Of a DNA stretch of 64,000 bases, positions 55,665 through 64,000 are shown piece by piece (the first letter of the stretch is position 1; every line of letters begins with the position of its first letter). The notes beneath the pieces are model-generated. The model saw nothing but the letters and a program-made list of their open reading frames with translations. It ran no database searches and was not told the origin of the DNA. The DNA lies in NCBI GenBank assembly GCA_027489455.1, contig JAIXZR010000028.1, positions 1-64,000 of the forward strand, read 5' to 3'. Both the position numbers and the translations under genes were made by a program. The DNA is from Rubrivivax sp. (GTDB taxonomy: Bacteria > Pseudomonadota > Gammaproteobacteria > Burkholderiales > Burkholderiaceae_C).

Positions 55665-56024
55665 TCACCAGCCGCCGTCGGCCTTTCGCTTCGCCTTCGC
55701 AACTTCCTCTGCCACGAGGGCGGCGAGCTGGTCCGGCCCAAAGCTGGGCAGGCTGCAGCCGTTGACGAAGAAGGTAGGCGTCCGGCTCACCTGCAGGGCG
55801 GTGAGGTCCTCGACATCGTGAGCCAGCAGCGCCTGCATCTCGGGCCGGGCCATGTCCTCCCGCGCCCGCTCGATATCCAGGCCGGCGGACTTCGCGATCT
55901 CGAATGTGAGGTCGGGGTTCGGGCGCCCGTGGTCGGCCCAGGTCGGCTGCGCCTGCAGCACCGCTTCCAGCAGCGGCTGGTACTGGCCCTGGCGTTTGGC
56001 CGCTTCGAGCAGCGTCACCACCTG
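55665..56024 (-). pseudogene. DsbA-family fragment, N-terminal part missing
   Basis: The frame reads VVTLLEAAKRQGQYQPLLEA and later SRTPTFFVNGCSLPSFGPDQ, the C-terminal two-thirds of a DsbA-like thioredoxin-fold protein with the cis-Pro (TPTFFVNG). The N-terminal third with the CxxC active site is absent. The frame continues without a start into the 3' end of the ATPase gene, so a deletion has joined them. A product, if made, would lack redox activity. The intact form occurs in similar metal islands. Confidence 0.6.
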
Positions 56025-56058
56025 GTCGGAGCCCTGGCCGGCTGTAGCCCCGCTGCCG

Positions 56059-58374
56059 TCAGTCCACCTTCGCCGTCCGCAGGCGCAGGGCGTTGCCGAT
56101 CACGCTGACCGACGACAGCGCCATCGCCGCCGCGGCGACCACCGGGGACAGCAGCAGCCCAAAGAAGGGGTACAGCACGCCGGCGGCGAGCGGAATGCCG
56201 GCCACGTTGTAGGCGAAGCTCAGGAACAGGTTCTGCCGAATGTTCTTCATGGTCGCGTGCGACAGCGTGCGCGCCCGCACGATGCCCATCAGGTCGCCCT
56301 GGAGCAGGGTGATGCCCGAACTCTCCATCGCCACGTCGGTGCCGGTGCCCATCGCGATGCCGACGTCGGCTGCGGCCAGCGCGGGCGCATCGTTCACGCC
56401 ATCGCCGGCCATCGCGACCACGCGGCCCTCGGCCTTCAGCCGCTGCACGACCGAGGCCTTGTCCTCGGGGAAGACCTCGGCCACCACCTCGTCGATGCCG
56501 AGTTCGCGGCCGACTGCCTCGGCCGTGGTCTTGCCGTCGCCGGTCAGCATGACGATGCGCACGCCCGCGGCCTTGAGCGCCCGCAGGGCCTGACCCGTCG
56601 TCGCCTTGATCGGGTCGGCAATCGCCACGAAGCCCGCCAGCGCGCCGCCCACGCCGACGAAGATGACCGTCGCTGCCTTCTGGCGCTGCGCCTCCGCGGC
56701 GGCAACCTGGTTCGCCGTGTCGACGCCGTGCTCGGCGAGGAACTTCGCGCTGCCCGAAACGATGACCTGACCCTCGACAGTGCCGATGACACCCTTGCCG
56801 ACAGGCGAGTCGAAGTCCGTGACGGGCGACAGCGGCAGCTTGCGCTCCTGCGCGTCCATCACGATGGCCATCGCCAGCGGATGCTCGCTGGCGCGTTCGA
56901 CGCTCGCGAGCTTCTGCAGCACGGCGTCGGCGGTGAAGCCCGGCGCGGGCTCAATGTGGACGACCTTAGGCCGGCCCTCGGTCAGCGTCCCGGTCTTGTC
57001 GACGACCAGCGTGTCGACCTTCTCCATGCGTTCGAGTGCCTCCGCGTCGCGGATGAGCACGCCGTGCTGCGCGCCGCGGCCGACACCCACCATGATCGAC
57101 ATCGGCGTAGCCAGCCCCAACGCACAGGGGCAGGCGATGATCAGCACGGCCACCGCGGTGATCAGCGCGTAGCTGAACGCGGGCGAAGGCCCCCAGACCA
57201 GCCAGACGACGAAGGTCAGAGCGGCCACGCCGATCACGACGGGGACGAACCAGCCGGCCACCTCGTCGGCCATGCGCTGGATGGGGGCCCGGCTGCGCTG
57301 GGCGGCCGCGACCATGTGCACGATCTGCGACAGAAGGGTGTCGGCGCCGACCTTCTCGGCACGCATCACGAAGCCGCCGGTCTGGTTCAGCGTGCCGGCG
57401 GTGACCTTGGAGCCGACAGTCTTGGCTACCGGAATCGGCTCGCCGGTCACCATCGACTCGTCGACGTTGCCCTTGCCCTCGGTGAGTTCGCCGTCGACCG
57501 CCACCTTTTCGCCGGGGCGCACGCGCAGCAGGTCGCCGACCTGGATGGCGTCGACCTGGACGGTCTCGTCGCTGCCGTCGGCCTTCACCTTCACCGCCGT
57601 CTTCGGCGCCAGGCCCAGCAGGGCCTTGATGGCGCCCGAGGTCTTCTCCCGTGCGCGCAGCTCCAGCACCTGGCCGAGCAGCACGAGCACGGTGATCACC
57701 GCCGCCGCCTCGAAGTAGATCGCGACGGCTCCGTCTGCCATGCGCAGGTTCGCGGGGAACAGCTGCGGCGCCACCGTCCCGACGATGCTGTAGAGCCAGG
57801 CCGCGCCCGTGCCCAGGGCGATGAGCGAGAACATGTTCAGGCTGCGGTTCTTCACCGACGCGACGGCGCGCACGAAGAAGGGCCAGCCCGCCCAGAGCAC
57901 CACCGGCGTGCCCAGCAGCAGCTGGATCCAGTTCGACATCTGCTGGCCGAGCACGTGACTCAGGTTCGTCAGGTGGCCGCCCATCTCCAGCGCAAAGACC
58001 GGCACGGTCAGCGCGGTGCCGATCCAGAAGCGCTTCGTCATGTCGCGCAGCTCGGGGCTCTCGCCTTGATCGGCCGTCGCCAGCACGGGCTCGAGCGCCA
58101 TGCCGCAGATGGGGCAGCTCCCCGGTCCCCTCTGGCGAACCTGCGGATGCATCGGGCAGGTGTACTCGACCTGGCCTGGGTCGCCTCCAGGGACGGGCTT
58201 CGGTTGCGATGGTGTGTGGACGTGATGCCCGTGGTCGTGGTGGCCGTGCGCCGCGTGGTCGTGGTGCCCGCCCCTCATGACCGTGCCGTCGGGCATCACG
58301 TGGGTGCCCTCGGCCTCATGCGCGTGATGGGCGTGATGCGCGTGATCGTGGGTCGTGCTGCTGCGGTCGGGCAT
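56059..58374 (-). CDS. copA: Copper/silver-transporting P1B-type ATPase
   Basis: A 771-residue P1B ATPase. The N terminus has a His-rich stretch ([18 protein letters not shown]) and a [11 protein letters not shown] heavy-metal-binding motif. Family motifs present are [12 protein letters not shown] (the CPC metal site in TM6), DKTGTLTEG (phosphorylated Asp), and [20 protein letters not shown]. Eight TMs are expected. It exports Cu(I) or Ag(I) from the cytosol. I chose the ATG at 58374 (AGGAGAG upstream) rather than the longer frame to 58488. It is the fourth gene of a minus-strand operon. Confidence 0.92.
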   Translation of the reverse strand: MPDRSSTTHDHAHHAHHAHEAEGTHVMPDGTVMRGGHHDHAAHGHHDHGHHVHTPSQPKPVPGGDPGQVEYTCPMHPQVRQRGPGSCPICGMALEPVLATADQGESPELRDMTKRFWIGTALTVPVFALEMGGHLTNLSHVLGQQMSNWIQLLLGTPVVLWAGWPFFVRAVASVKNRSLNMFSLIALGTGAAWLYSIVGTVAPQLFPANLRMADGAVAIYFEAAAVITVLVLLGQVLELRAREKTSGAIKALLGLAPKTAVKVKADGSDETVQVDAIQVGDLLRVRPGEKVAVDGELTEGKGNVDESMVTGEPIPVAKTVGSKVTAGTLNQTGGFVMRAEKVGADTLLSQIVHMVAAAQRSRAPIQRMADEVAGWFVPVVIGVAALTFVVWLVWGPSPAFSYALITAVAVLIIACPCALGLATPMSIMVGVGRGAQHGVLIRDAEALERMEKVDTLVVDKTGTLTEGRPKVVHIEPAPGFTADAVLQKLASVERASEHPLAMAIVMDAQERKLPLSPVTDFDSPVGKGVIGTVEGQVIVSGSAKFLAEHGVDTANQVAAAEAQRQKAATVIFVGVGGALAGFVAIADPIKATTGQALRALKAAGVRIVMLTGDGKTTAEAVGRELGIDEVVAEVFPEDKASVVQRLKAEGRVVAMAGDGVNDAPALAAADVGIAMGTGTDVAMESSGITLLQGDLMGIVRARTLSHATMKNIRQNLFLSFAYNVAGIPLAAGVLYPFFGLLLSPVVAAAAMALSSVSVIGNALRLRTAKVD

Positions 58375-58435
58375 GGCGCTCTCCTGTTGTTGCTGGCAGT
58401 CTCGACCTTGTCCCGGTGGGAAGGTCAAGGGCGCG

Positions 58436-58726
58436 CTATCGAGCGGCGAAGACGACTGCAATCCACAGGCCGAGCGCGGCCAAGCCAAGCCAGCATAGCC
58501 AGAACAATGCCTGCTCCCACCAGAGGGGTGGACCGTCCCGACGTTCGAGGCGGACCTTCAGGGTCATGCCGAGGCCGTGGACGAATGCCCCACCAGCCAG
58601 CAGCGGCAGGGCATAGGCGCGGAGCAACTCCGGCAGCATCAACGCCGCGCCGGCGCCCAGAACGATGGCTCCCATCCCCGAGACCAGCTCGGCGGCCTTC
58701 ACGTGACCGCGAGGCCCGAGCTTCAT
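58436..58726 (-). CDS. Small membrane protein of the copper ATPase operon
   Basis: A 96-residue protein with three predicted TM helices ([39 protein letters not shown] and [20 protein letters not shown]). It has no metal motif. I took the ATG at 58726, one base after the stop of the DUF2933 gene. Such small proteins are common in metal-resistance operons, but the function is unknown. It is followed by the ATPase gene after 61 bases. Confidence 0.6.
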   Translation of the reverse strand: MKLGPRGHVKAAELVSGMGAIVLGAGAALMLPELLRAYALPLLAGGAFVHGLGMTLKVRLERRDGPPLWWEQALFWLCWLGLAALGLWIAVVFAAR

Positions 58727-58727
58727 G

Positions 58728-58964
58728 TCACGGCGGCGGTGTGCGGTCCTTGGGCTGCCCGTGGTCGCGATGGCCATGGTGCCCGTGCCCATGGAAGAAG
58801 TGCATCAGCGGGCATGCCAGCAGGAACAGGTAAGGGATGGCCTGCGTCACGTGCGTCAGATGCTCGGTGAGCAGGTAGTAGATGCCGACCGCGCCCGCGA
58901 CGAGCATGAATATGCCCAACGGCGAACGCCAGCGCGACGGTGGAGTGGGGTCCTGGGGATGCAT
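58728..58964 (-). CDS. DUF2933 small membrane protein
   Basis: A 78-residue protein with two TM helices (SPLGIFMLVAGAVGIYYLL, IPYLFLLACPLMHFFHG) and a His-rich cytosolic tail (HGHGHHGHRDHG). This is the DUF2933 pattern found in copper and silver islands. The His tail could bind metal. It lies between the Met-rich lipoprotein and the 96-residue membrane protein and is probably co-transcribed with them. Confidence 0.75.
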   Translation of the reverse strand: MHPQDPTPPSRWRSPLGIFMLVAGAVGIYYLLTEHLTHVTQAIPYLFLLACPLMHFFHGHGHHGHRDHGQPKDRTPPP

Positions 58965-58977
58965 GACCCGCCTCGAC

Positions 58978-59391
58978 CTACCTGGCCGCTGGCGCCTTCA
59001 TCGCCTCGCGGTCCATCATCATCTTCATCATCATTTCCATCATGTCCATGCGCTTGCCCATCATCTCGGGGCTCATCGGCATGCCGCCACCCATCCCCAT
59101 CCCACCCTTTCCGCCGCGCATTCGGCCCATCATGGCCATGTGGTCTTGCATGAGCTTCATGTGCTCCTGCATCAGCCTCGTTCGCTCATCCGGGGTCTTG
59201 GCGGCCATCATCCGGTCGTGCATCTCCTGCATCGACTTCATCATCGAGTCCATTTGTCCGGGCGTCGGTGACGCGGGACCGGCCGTTGCGGCGCCTGGCG
59301 GGTGATGGGCGGCGTGGTCCGGTTCCTTGGGGCCGGCGGCACAACCGGCCAGCACGAACGAGGTGCCAAGTACTGCCAGGGCGACTTTCAT
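58978..59391 (-). CDS. Met-rich lipoprotein, first gene of the copper ATPase operon
   Basis: A 137-residue lipoprotein. The signal peptide ends in a lipobox LAGC (cysteine at residue 17). The mature protein is exceptionally Met-rich (DSMMKSMQEMHDRMMAAK; GKRMDMMEMMMKMMMDRE), so Cu(I)/Ag(I) binding in the periplasm is likely. The start is the ATG at 59391. A palindromic sequence lies 55 bases upstream. I do not recognise a named family. Its role as a metal sink is inferred. Confidence 0.7.
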   Translation of the reverse strand: MKVALAVLGTSFVLAGCAAGPKEPDHAAHHPPGAATAGPASPTPGQMDSMMKSMQEMHDRMMAAKTPDERTRLMQEHMKLMQDHMAMMGRMRGGKGGMGMGGGMPMSPEMMGKRMDMMEMMMKMMMDREAMKAPAAR

Positions 59392-59445
59392 GATGACCTC
59401 CTAGGATTTCGTTGACCAGTATGCGCACTGCACCGGCCCTGTGGA

Positions 59446-59461
59446 CTTGACCTGCCTCAAG
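59446..59461 (-). promoter_or_regulatory. Possible operator of the copper ATPase operon
   Basis: CTTGA-N6-TCAAG is an inverted repeat 55 bases upstream of the Met-rich lipoprotein start. Nearby minus-strand bases contain TTGAGG, a possible -35 element. It resembles a small dimer site of the MerR/CueR kind, but no regulator gene for it is in the window. Confidence 0.3.
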
Positions 59462-59565
59462 GTCTTCTGCACGGCCTCTTCAGCTGCGGCACCCGCAGCA
59501 GCTGCCCGTCTTGACGGGCTCTGCCACCACGGTGGTGGCCTGAACCGGCACCGGCGTCGTGGTTA

Positions 59566-59990
59566 GTGGTGCCGAGCGTTTCCGTCCCGGTGTTCGACCG
59601 CGCGCGCGTCGATGCCCGTCTGCAGGCCGCCCGCGCCGGCGAGCGCGAAGCACTGCTGGCCTACCGGCAGCGCGTGCTGCTGGCCACGGAAGAGGTGGAG
59701 AGCGCGCTGGCCCAGGCGCGGCAGGGGCAGTTGCGCCTGGCATCCCTGCAGGAACAGGCGCGGCAGGCTGTGCTCGCCGAGCAGCCCGCGCGCAAGCGCT
59801 TCGAGGCCGGGGGCACCGACCTGCTCGAACTGCTGGATGCGCAGCGTTCTGCGCAGCGCGCCGAGATTGAACTGTCTTTGGCCCTGACAAGTCAGCAGCA
59901 GCGGTGGTGGGGCTGCAGCGCGCGCTGGGATCGCGCCTCCTGCCGGACGGTCGCGCAGCAGTGGTGGGTCCTGCCCAGTGGGAGGGGTGA
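59566..59990 (+). pseudogene. Frameshifted C-terminal remnant of a TolC-like outer-membrane protein
   Basis: The frame encodes PVFDRARVDARLQAARAGER and later ALAQARQGQLRLASLQEQA, then AGGTDLLELLDAQRSAQRAE, the end of an NodT-type outer-membrane factor. After SQQQR the frame is lost; the next frame continues VVGLQRALGSRLLPDG and then VVGPAQWEG to a stop at 59988. The N-terminal two-thirds are absent. It lies between two divergent copper operons and is probably the relic of an earlier efflux operon. Confidence 0.6.
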
Positions 59991-60107
59991 TGCATGAGCT
60001 TGCATCAAGCACCCGGGCATCACACTTCGACAGCAATGCCTGCTTCTCGTGCAGGGCTTGGCCCGCTTCGGAGCACGCCGGCCGGGCCGGCAAAGTAAAC
60101 TTTCAGT

Positions 60108-60542
60108 ATGAGTGTGTTCATGCGAACGCTGTTGGTCTGGCTGATCGTCCTTGCGCTTCCGGTGCAAGGGGCGTCTGCCGCGACCATGGCGTTCTGCGGT
60201 CCCGCCCACCACGGCGGCGGGCAAGCCCGTACTGCGGTGACCGCCTCGGGCTCGGAGCACTCTCATCACAGCGTCGCCGTAGCCGCAAACGACCTCGAGG
60301 CGGGCATGGCGGCCGAAGCCGCTTTCTCCGACGACGCTTCATCCATGCTGAAGGCCAGCCAAGCTGCCAAGCAGAAGTGCAGCGTCTGCGCTTCCTGCTG
60401 CTCGCTGGGTGCCATCCTGACCACGGTGCCGGTCGTTCCGGCCACCGAGGCAGCGCCGACGGTGTTCACCACCGTCGTGCCCACCGTCGACGCGTTCGCC
60501 GCCGACGGGCCGGACCGCCCCCCTCGAAACGTCCTCGTGTAA
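60108..60542 (+). CDS. Small exported Cys-rich protein of the copper island
   Basis: A 144-residue exported protein. A signal peptide (TLLVWLIVLALPVQGASAA) precedes a His/Cys-containing mature part with MAFCGPAHHGGG, HSHHSV and the dense CSVCASCC at about residues 90-97. The CxxC plus CC cluster suggests metal binding. It probably starts at ATG 60108, though ATG 60120 is in frame. It is followed by a 109-base gap and three more plus-strand copper genes. No named family is recognised. Confidence 0.6.
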   Translation: MSVFMRTLLVWLIVLALPVQGASAATMAFCGPAHHGGGQARTAVTASGSEHSHHSVAVAANDLEAGMAAEAAFSDDASSMLKASQAAKQKCSVCASCCSLGAILTTVPVVPATEAAPTVFTTVVPTVDAFAADGPDRPPRNVLV

Positions 60543-60651
60543 CCGGCTCGGGTTGACGCGCGTGCATTGACGCGCGGCCTCGAGCCAGGTCCTGTTCCGT
60601 CCCCGCCGCGCCTGCGACAGGGACGTCTCCAGACGTTCACACGAGGATTCC

Positions 60652-61035
60652 ATGGTCCCAATCCCCATGCGCCGGCGCAGCCCGTGCGCCTTGCCGAGCC
60701 TTCTGCTCACGTTATTGCTGGCCGCGCAGGTCCACGCGCAGTCGCCCGCCCCCACACGCCCCGATCCGCTGGACCCGAGAGCCCAGGTGCCTTCGGTGCG
60801 TTATGAGTCATCGTTCGCACAGTTCCGTCGCATCGGCGACGACAAGCCCGTGGCCTGGCGCGAGGCCAACGATGCCGTGGCCCGCATCGGCGGCTGGCGG
60901 GTCTACGCGCGCGAGGCGCAGCAACCCGATCCCACCGCGGTGGAGAAGCCGGCGGCACCCTCGCAGGCTCCCGCGTCAACGCCGGCGCTAGCCGCCCCGC
61001 CGATGCCCGCGGGCCATTCCGGCCACAAGCACTGA
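60652..61035 (+). CDS. Small exported protein with His-rich tail
   Basis: A 127-residue protein. A signal peptide ends at about residue 30 (LLLTLLLAAQVHAQSP). The middle carries SFAQFRRIGDDKPVAWREAN, and the C terminus ends in PAGHSGHKH, a metal-binding-like tail. It starts at ATG 60652, 11 bases upstream of a TolC gene in the same operon. Similar small proteins precede TolC-copper oxidase pairs in other Burkholderiales as I recall. Function unknown. Confidence 0.55.
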   Translation: MVPIPMRRRSPCALPSLLLTLLLAAQVHAQSPAPTRPDPLDPRAQVPSVRYESSFAQFRRIGDDKPVAWREANDAVARIGGWRVYAREAQQPDPTAVEKPAAPSQAPASTPALAAPPMPAGHSGHKH

Positions 61036-61046
61036 GAGGCCGCACG

Positions 61047-62489
61047 ATGAGCCATGACATTCAAGGTCTAGCGCCCGCAGGGCGCGGCGTTCGCGGCCTC
61101 CGCGTGCTGGCGCTTGTCGCCAGCGCGGTGGTGTTGGGGGGCTGCGCGAGCTTCGGCGCCGACGGTGGGTTCAGTGCTGTCGAACGGACCACCAAGGAAC
61201 GGATCGGCAAGGATCTGCACTGGGCGCGCGGCGACGCCGACCTCGACACTATCGCCAAGCGCGTGGCTGAGCTGCTGGCCAAGCCACTGACGGTGGACGA
61301 TGCGGTTCAGGTCGCACTGCTCAACAACCGCGGGCTGCAGGCCGATTTCCAGGAGATCGGCATCACCGAGGCCGAGGTGGTGCAGGCCGGGCGCCTGCCG
61401 AACCCAGGCTTCAGCTTCGGCCGCTCGAGCCGCGGCGACGAGCGAGAGATCGAGCGCGGCCTGCACTTCAACCTGGCGCGCCTGGTGGCCATGCCGTTGA
61501 TCGGCCGCATGGAGGCGCGCCGCTTCGAGCAAGTGAAGGGGCGCGTGGCGATGAACGTGCTGTCGCTGGCCGCCGACACGCGCAAAGCCTATTTCACTGC
61601 GCTGGCGGCGGAAGAGACCGTTCGCTACATGCGGCAGGTGAAGCAGGCGGCTGACGCCAGCGCCGAGCTGGCCCGGCGCATGGAGCAGGTCGGCAACTTC
61701 AACAAACTGCAACGTGCCCGGGAACAATCGTTCTACGCCAACGCTGCGCTTCAGCTCGCCCGGGCGGAACAGGCCCAGCGCTCGACGCGCGAGCGCCTGG
61801 TGCGTCTGCTCGGCGTCTGGGGGACCCAGACTGCCTTCGCCTTGCCCGAACGGCTGCCGGACCTGCCGCCATCTCCACTGGACCTGCCCGACGTCGAGCA
61901 GGTGGCTTTGGCGCAGCGGCTGGACGTGCAAGGTGCCAAGCAGGCGGCAGAACAGACGGCGAGCAACCTGGGTTTGACGAAAACCACGCGCTTCGTCAAC
62001 GTGCTGGAACTGGGCGTGATGCGCAACAGCTCGAACGAAGAGCCGACCCAACGCGGCTGGGAGATCGGCTTCGAGTTGCCGCTGTTCGACTGGGGCGGTG
62101 CGCGTGTGGCGCGTGCCGAGGCGGTGTACATGCAGACGCTTCATCGCGCCGCCGAGACCGCGATCAACGCGCGATCCGAGGTGCGCGAGGCCTACACCGG
62201 CTACCGCTCGGCCTACGACATCGCAAGGCACCACCGCGACGAAGTCGTGCCGCTGAACCAGCGCATCGCCGAGGAGAACGTGCTTCGCTACAACGGCATG
62301 TTGATCGGCGTGTTCGAGCTGTTGGCTGACGCCCGCACGCAGATCGCCAGCGTGAACGCCTCCATCGAGGCGCTGCGCGACTTCTGGATCGCGCAGGCCG
62401 ACCTCGACATGGCGCTGATCGGCAAACCCAGCCTCGCCGCAGCCGCCGGCCCCGCGATGGCGGCCGAAGCCGCTGGCGCAGGCCATTGA
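61047..62489 (+). CDS. TolC-family outer-membrane protein of the copper oxidase operon
   Basis: A 480-residue outer-membrane factor. The signal peptide ends in VLGGCASFG, a lipobox (Cys at about residue 33). The TolC repeat pattern shows TVDDAVQVALLNNRGLQADF and RGWEIGFELPLFDWGGARVA. The C-terminal ends in Ala/Met. It lies 17 bases before the multicopper oxidase start and probably acts with it as the outer channel of a copper-export system (CopB-like in some annotations). It is distinct from CusC above. Confidence 0.85.
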   Translation: MSHDIQGLAPAGRGVRGLRVLALVASAVVLGGCASFGADGGFSAVERTTKERIGKDLHWARGDADLDTIAKRVAELLAKPLTVDDAVQVALLNNRGLQADFQEIGITEAEVVQAGRLPNPGFSFGRSSRGDEREIERGLHFNLARLVAMPLIGRMEARRFEQVKGRVAMNVLSLAADTRKAYFTALAAEETVRYMRQVKQAADASAELARRMEQVGNFNKLQRAREQSFYANAALQLARAEQAQRSTRERLVRLLGVWGTQTAFALPERLPDLPPSPLDLPDVEQVALAQRLDVQGAKQAAEQTASNLGLTKTTRFVNVLELGVMRNSSNEEPTQRGWEIGFELPLFDWGGARVARAEAVYMQTLHRAAETAINARSEVREAYTGYRSAYDIARHHRDEVVPLNQRIAEENVLRYNGMLIGVFELLADARTQIASVNASIEALRDFWIAQADLDMALIGKPSLAAAAGPAMAAEAAGAGH

Positions 62490-62506
62490 ACATGAAGGAC
62501 TCTCAT

Positions 62507-63931
62507 ATGCTTTCCCGACGCAAAATGCTCGGCGGTGCTGGCGCCATCACCGCAGCGGCTGCCGCCGCCTCGGTCAGCAAGGTGGCCATGGCCGCGCTGC
62601 CCGAGCCGGTCATCCAGACCAAGCCCGACACCATGCCGCCGCTGGTGCCGAACACCGGGCGCCCCTACAACCCCGTCGTCACGCTCAACGGCTGGACGCT
62701 GCCCTGGCGCATGAACAACGGCGTCAAGGAGTTCCACCTCGTCGCCGAACCCGTGGTCCGCGAAATGAGCCCCGGCTTCAAGGCCCACCTGTGGGGCTAC
62801 AACGGCCAGAGCCCGGGGCCGACGATCGAGGTGGTGGAAGGTGACCGCGTGCGCCTCTTCGTCACCAACAAGCTCGGCGAGCTGACCAGCATCCACTGGC
62901 ACGGCCAGCGTCTTCCAAATGGCATGGACGGCGTGACCGGCTTGAACCAGCCGGGCATCCCGCCGGGCAAGACCTACGTCTACGAGTTCGTGGCGCGCCG
63001 TCCCGGCACCTTCATGTACCACCCGCATGCCGACGAGATGGTGCAGATGGCGATGGGGATGATGGGCTTCTGGATCACGCACCCGAAGGGCAAACACCCG
63101 CTCATCGACGAGGTCGACCGCGACTTTTGCTTCCTGCTCAACGCCTACGACATTGACCCCGGCGCTGCCACGCCGAAGATCATGACGATGCTGGACTTCA
63201 ACCTGTGGAGCTGGAACAGCCGCATCTTCCCCGGCATCGACCCGCTGGTGGTTCGCCACATGGACAAGGTGCGCATCCGGGTGGGCAACCTGACGATGAC
63301 CAACCACCCGATCCACCTGCACGGGCACGAGTTCCTGATCACCGGCACCGATGGCGGGCCGACACCGAAGAGCACGCGCCAGTATGAGGTGACGGCCGAC
63401 ATCGCTGTGGGGCAGATGCGGCAGATGGACTTCCTCGCCGACGAGGAGGGCGACTGGGCCTTCCACTGCCACAAGAGCCACCACACGATGAACGCGATGG
63501 GCCATGACGTGCCCACGATGATCGGCGTGGACCACCGCGGCGTGGCGAAACAGATCACGCAGCTGATCCCCGACTACATGGTGATGGGCGAGCGCGGCAT
63601 GAAGGACATGACTGAGATGGAGATGCCGCTGCCCGACAACACCGCTGCCATGATGACCGGCACCGGGCCGTTCGGCGCTGTCGGCATGGGCGGCATGTTC
63701 AGCGTTGTGAAGGTGCGCAAGGACCAGAAGCGGGGCGACTACAGCGACCCGGGTTGGTACCAGCACCCGCCGGGCACGGTGGCCTACGAGTTCACGGGCG
63801 CCTTGCCCGACCCGGCGCGCTTCAAGGCCGACGCCAGCCCTGGGCCGGGCTCCATGTCGCCAGTGGCCAAGCCGACGCAGGACGTCGAGGTCAAAGTGCG
63901 CAAGCCCGCGGGCGGCCACTCGGGCCACTGA
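62507..63931 (+). CDS. Multicopper oxidase
   Basis: A 474-residue periplasmic enzyme that oxidises Cu(I). A Tat signal (SRRKMLGGAGAITA) and cleavage at about residue 30 are seen. Copper sites are present as SIHWHGQRLPNGMDG (HxH), FMYHPHADEM (HxH), NHPIHLHGHEF and WAFHCHKSHHTMNAMGH (HCH with T1 Cys). The C terminus beyond the T1 site is unusually long (about 130 residues) and Met-rich (MKDMTEMEMPL) and ends GGHSGH, which may bind extra copper. I chose the ATG at 62507 (AAGGA upstream) over the ATG at 62492. It follows TolC by 17 bases. Confidence 0.88.
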   Translation: MLSRRKMLGGAGAITAAAAAASVSKVAMAALPEPVIQTKPDTMPPLVPNTGRPYNPVVTLNGWTLPWRMNNGVKEFHLVAEPVVREMSPGFKAHLWGYNGQSPGPTIEVVEGDRVRLFVTNKLGELTSIHWHGQRLPNGMDGVTGLNQPGIPPGKTYVYEFVARRPGTFMYHPHADEMVQMAMGMMGFWITHPKGKHPLIDEVDRDFCFLLNAYDIDPGAATPKIMTMLDFNLWSWNSRIFPGIDPLVVRHMDKVRIRVGNLTMTNHPIHLHGHEFLITGTDGGPTPKSTRQYEVTADIAVGQMRQMDFLADEEGDWAFHCHKSHHTMNAMGHDVPTMIGVDHRGVAKQITQLIPDYMVMGERGMKDMTEMEMPLPDNTAAMMTGTGPFGAVGMGGMFSVVKVRKDQKRGDYSDPGWYQHPPGTVAYEFTGALPDPARFKADASPGPGSMSPVAKPTQDVEVKVRKPAGGHSGH

Positions 63932-63970
63932 CCGCAACAAGACTCACTCTCACCACTCAAGGAGTACCGC

Positions 63971-64000
63971 ATGAACGAACCGAAGACGATCTCGCACGCC
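63971..64000 (+). CDS. Start of a further gene of the copper operon, cut by the window
   Basis: An ATG preceded by AAGGAG at seven bases opens a frame coding MNEPKTISHA before the window ends. It is 39 bases after the multicopper oxidase stop, so it should be the next gene of the same operon. Nothing about its product can be said. Confidence 0.5.
   Translation, partial: MNEPKTISHA

Noticed and set aside
55852-58833. A 993-residue plus-strand open frame over the copper ATPase operon
   Set aside because: It is antisense to a gene with all P1B ATPase motifs, has His/Arg/Gly-biased composition and is an effect of high GC. The same applies to the long minus-strand frames over the cusB and cusA genes.

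Overview
The window is high-GC DNA from a beta-proteobacterium, most likely Burkholderiales of the Rubrivivax/Ideonella/Leptothrix type. The reasons are the dapF-DUF484-xerC block, a PEP-CTERM protein, paired LpxL-type acyltransferases, an rlmI-type methyltransferase and long antisense open frames typical of DNA near 70% GC. The species cannot be named from the sequence.

Layout. (1) 1-10557 is ordinary chromosome: two lipid A acyltransferases (the first cut by the window edge), a PEP-CTERM protein, dapF, a DUF484 protein, xerC, an rRNA methyltransferase, a glycosyltransferase-methyltransferase fusion, an Lrp/AsnC regulator and glmS. (2) From 10574, 17 bases after the glmS stop, to at least about 43.7 kb lies a Tn7-like transposon. 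Its glmS-proximal end has a TGT terminus and three TnsB-type repeats spaced exactly 20 bp. The transposition genes sit at the far end: tnsA-tnsB-tnsC on the minus strand, converging on tnsD-HTH-tniQ on the plus strand. The far terminus was not found. (3) The transposon cargo is one minus-strand operon of about 19 kb (30374 to 11281) with eleven genes whose start and stop codons overlap or lie within 22 bases: a ribbon-helix-helix regulator, Wadjet jetABCD (SMC-like plasmid defence), a Shango-like set (TerB protein, ATPase, Lhr-type helicase) interrupted by an AlbA/Schlafen-domain gene, and an SbcD-like phosphoesterase with an SbcC/YhaN-like ATPase. This is the most interesting object in the window: two defence modules plus a nuclease pair fused into one transcription unit under one apparent operator. 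(4) 43.7-49 kb is a patchwork: tandem 25-bp repeats, a mini DUF2384 protein, an IS91-like transposase remnant, three AT-richer genes for exported proteins, an MBL-fold hydrolase and a short tyrosine recombinase. (5) 49-64 kb is a copper/silver resistance island: cusCBA-type efflux, a P1B-type ATPase operon, Met/His/Cys-rich exported proteins, a second TolC-like protein and a multicopper oxidase. It also holds two broken genes (a DsbA-like fragment and a TolC fragment).

How the parts fit. TnsD probably directed insertion beside glmS. The second TniQ may give another targeting route. The HTH/XRE/RHH proteins probably hold transposition and defence expression in check. In the metal island CusCBA would carry periplasmic Cu/Ag out of the cell, the P-type ATPase would move cytosolic metal to the periplasm, and the multicopper oxidase would oxidise Cu(I). 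Starts, motifs and neighbours were read directly from the sequence. Family names rest on recalled motifs and were not checked against a database.
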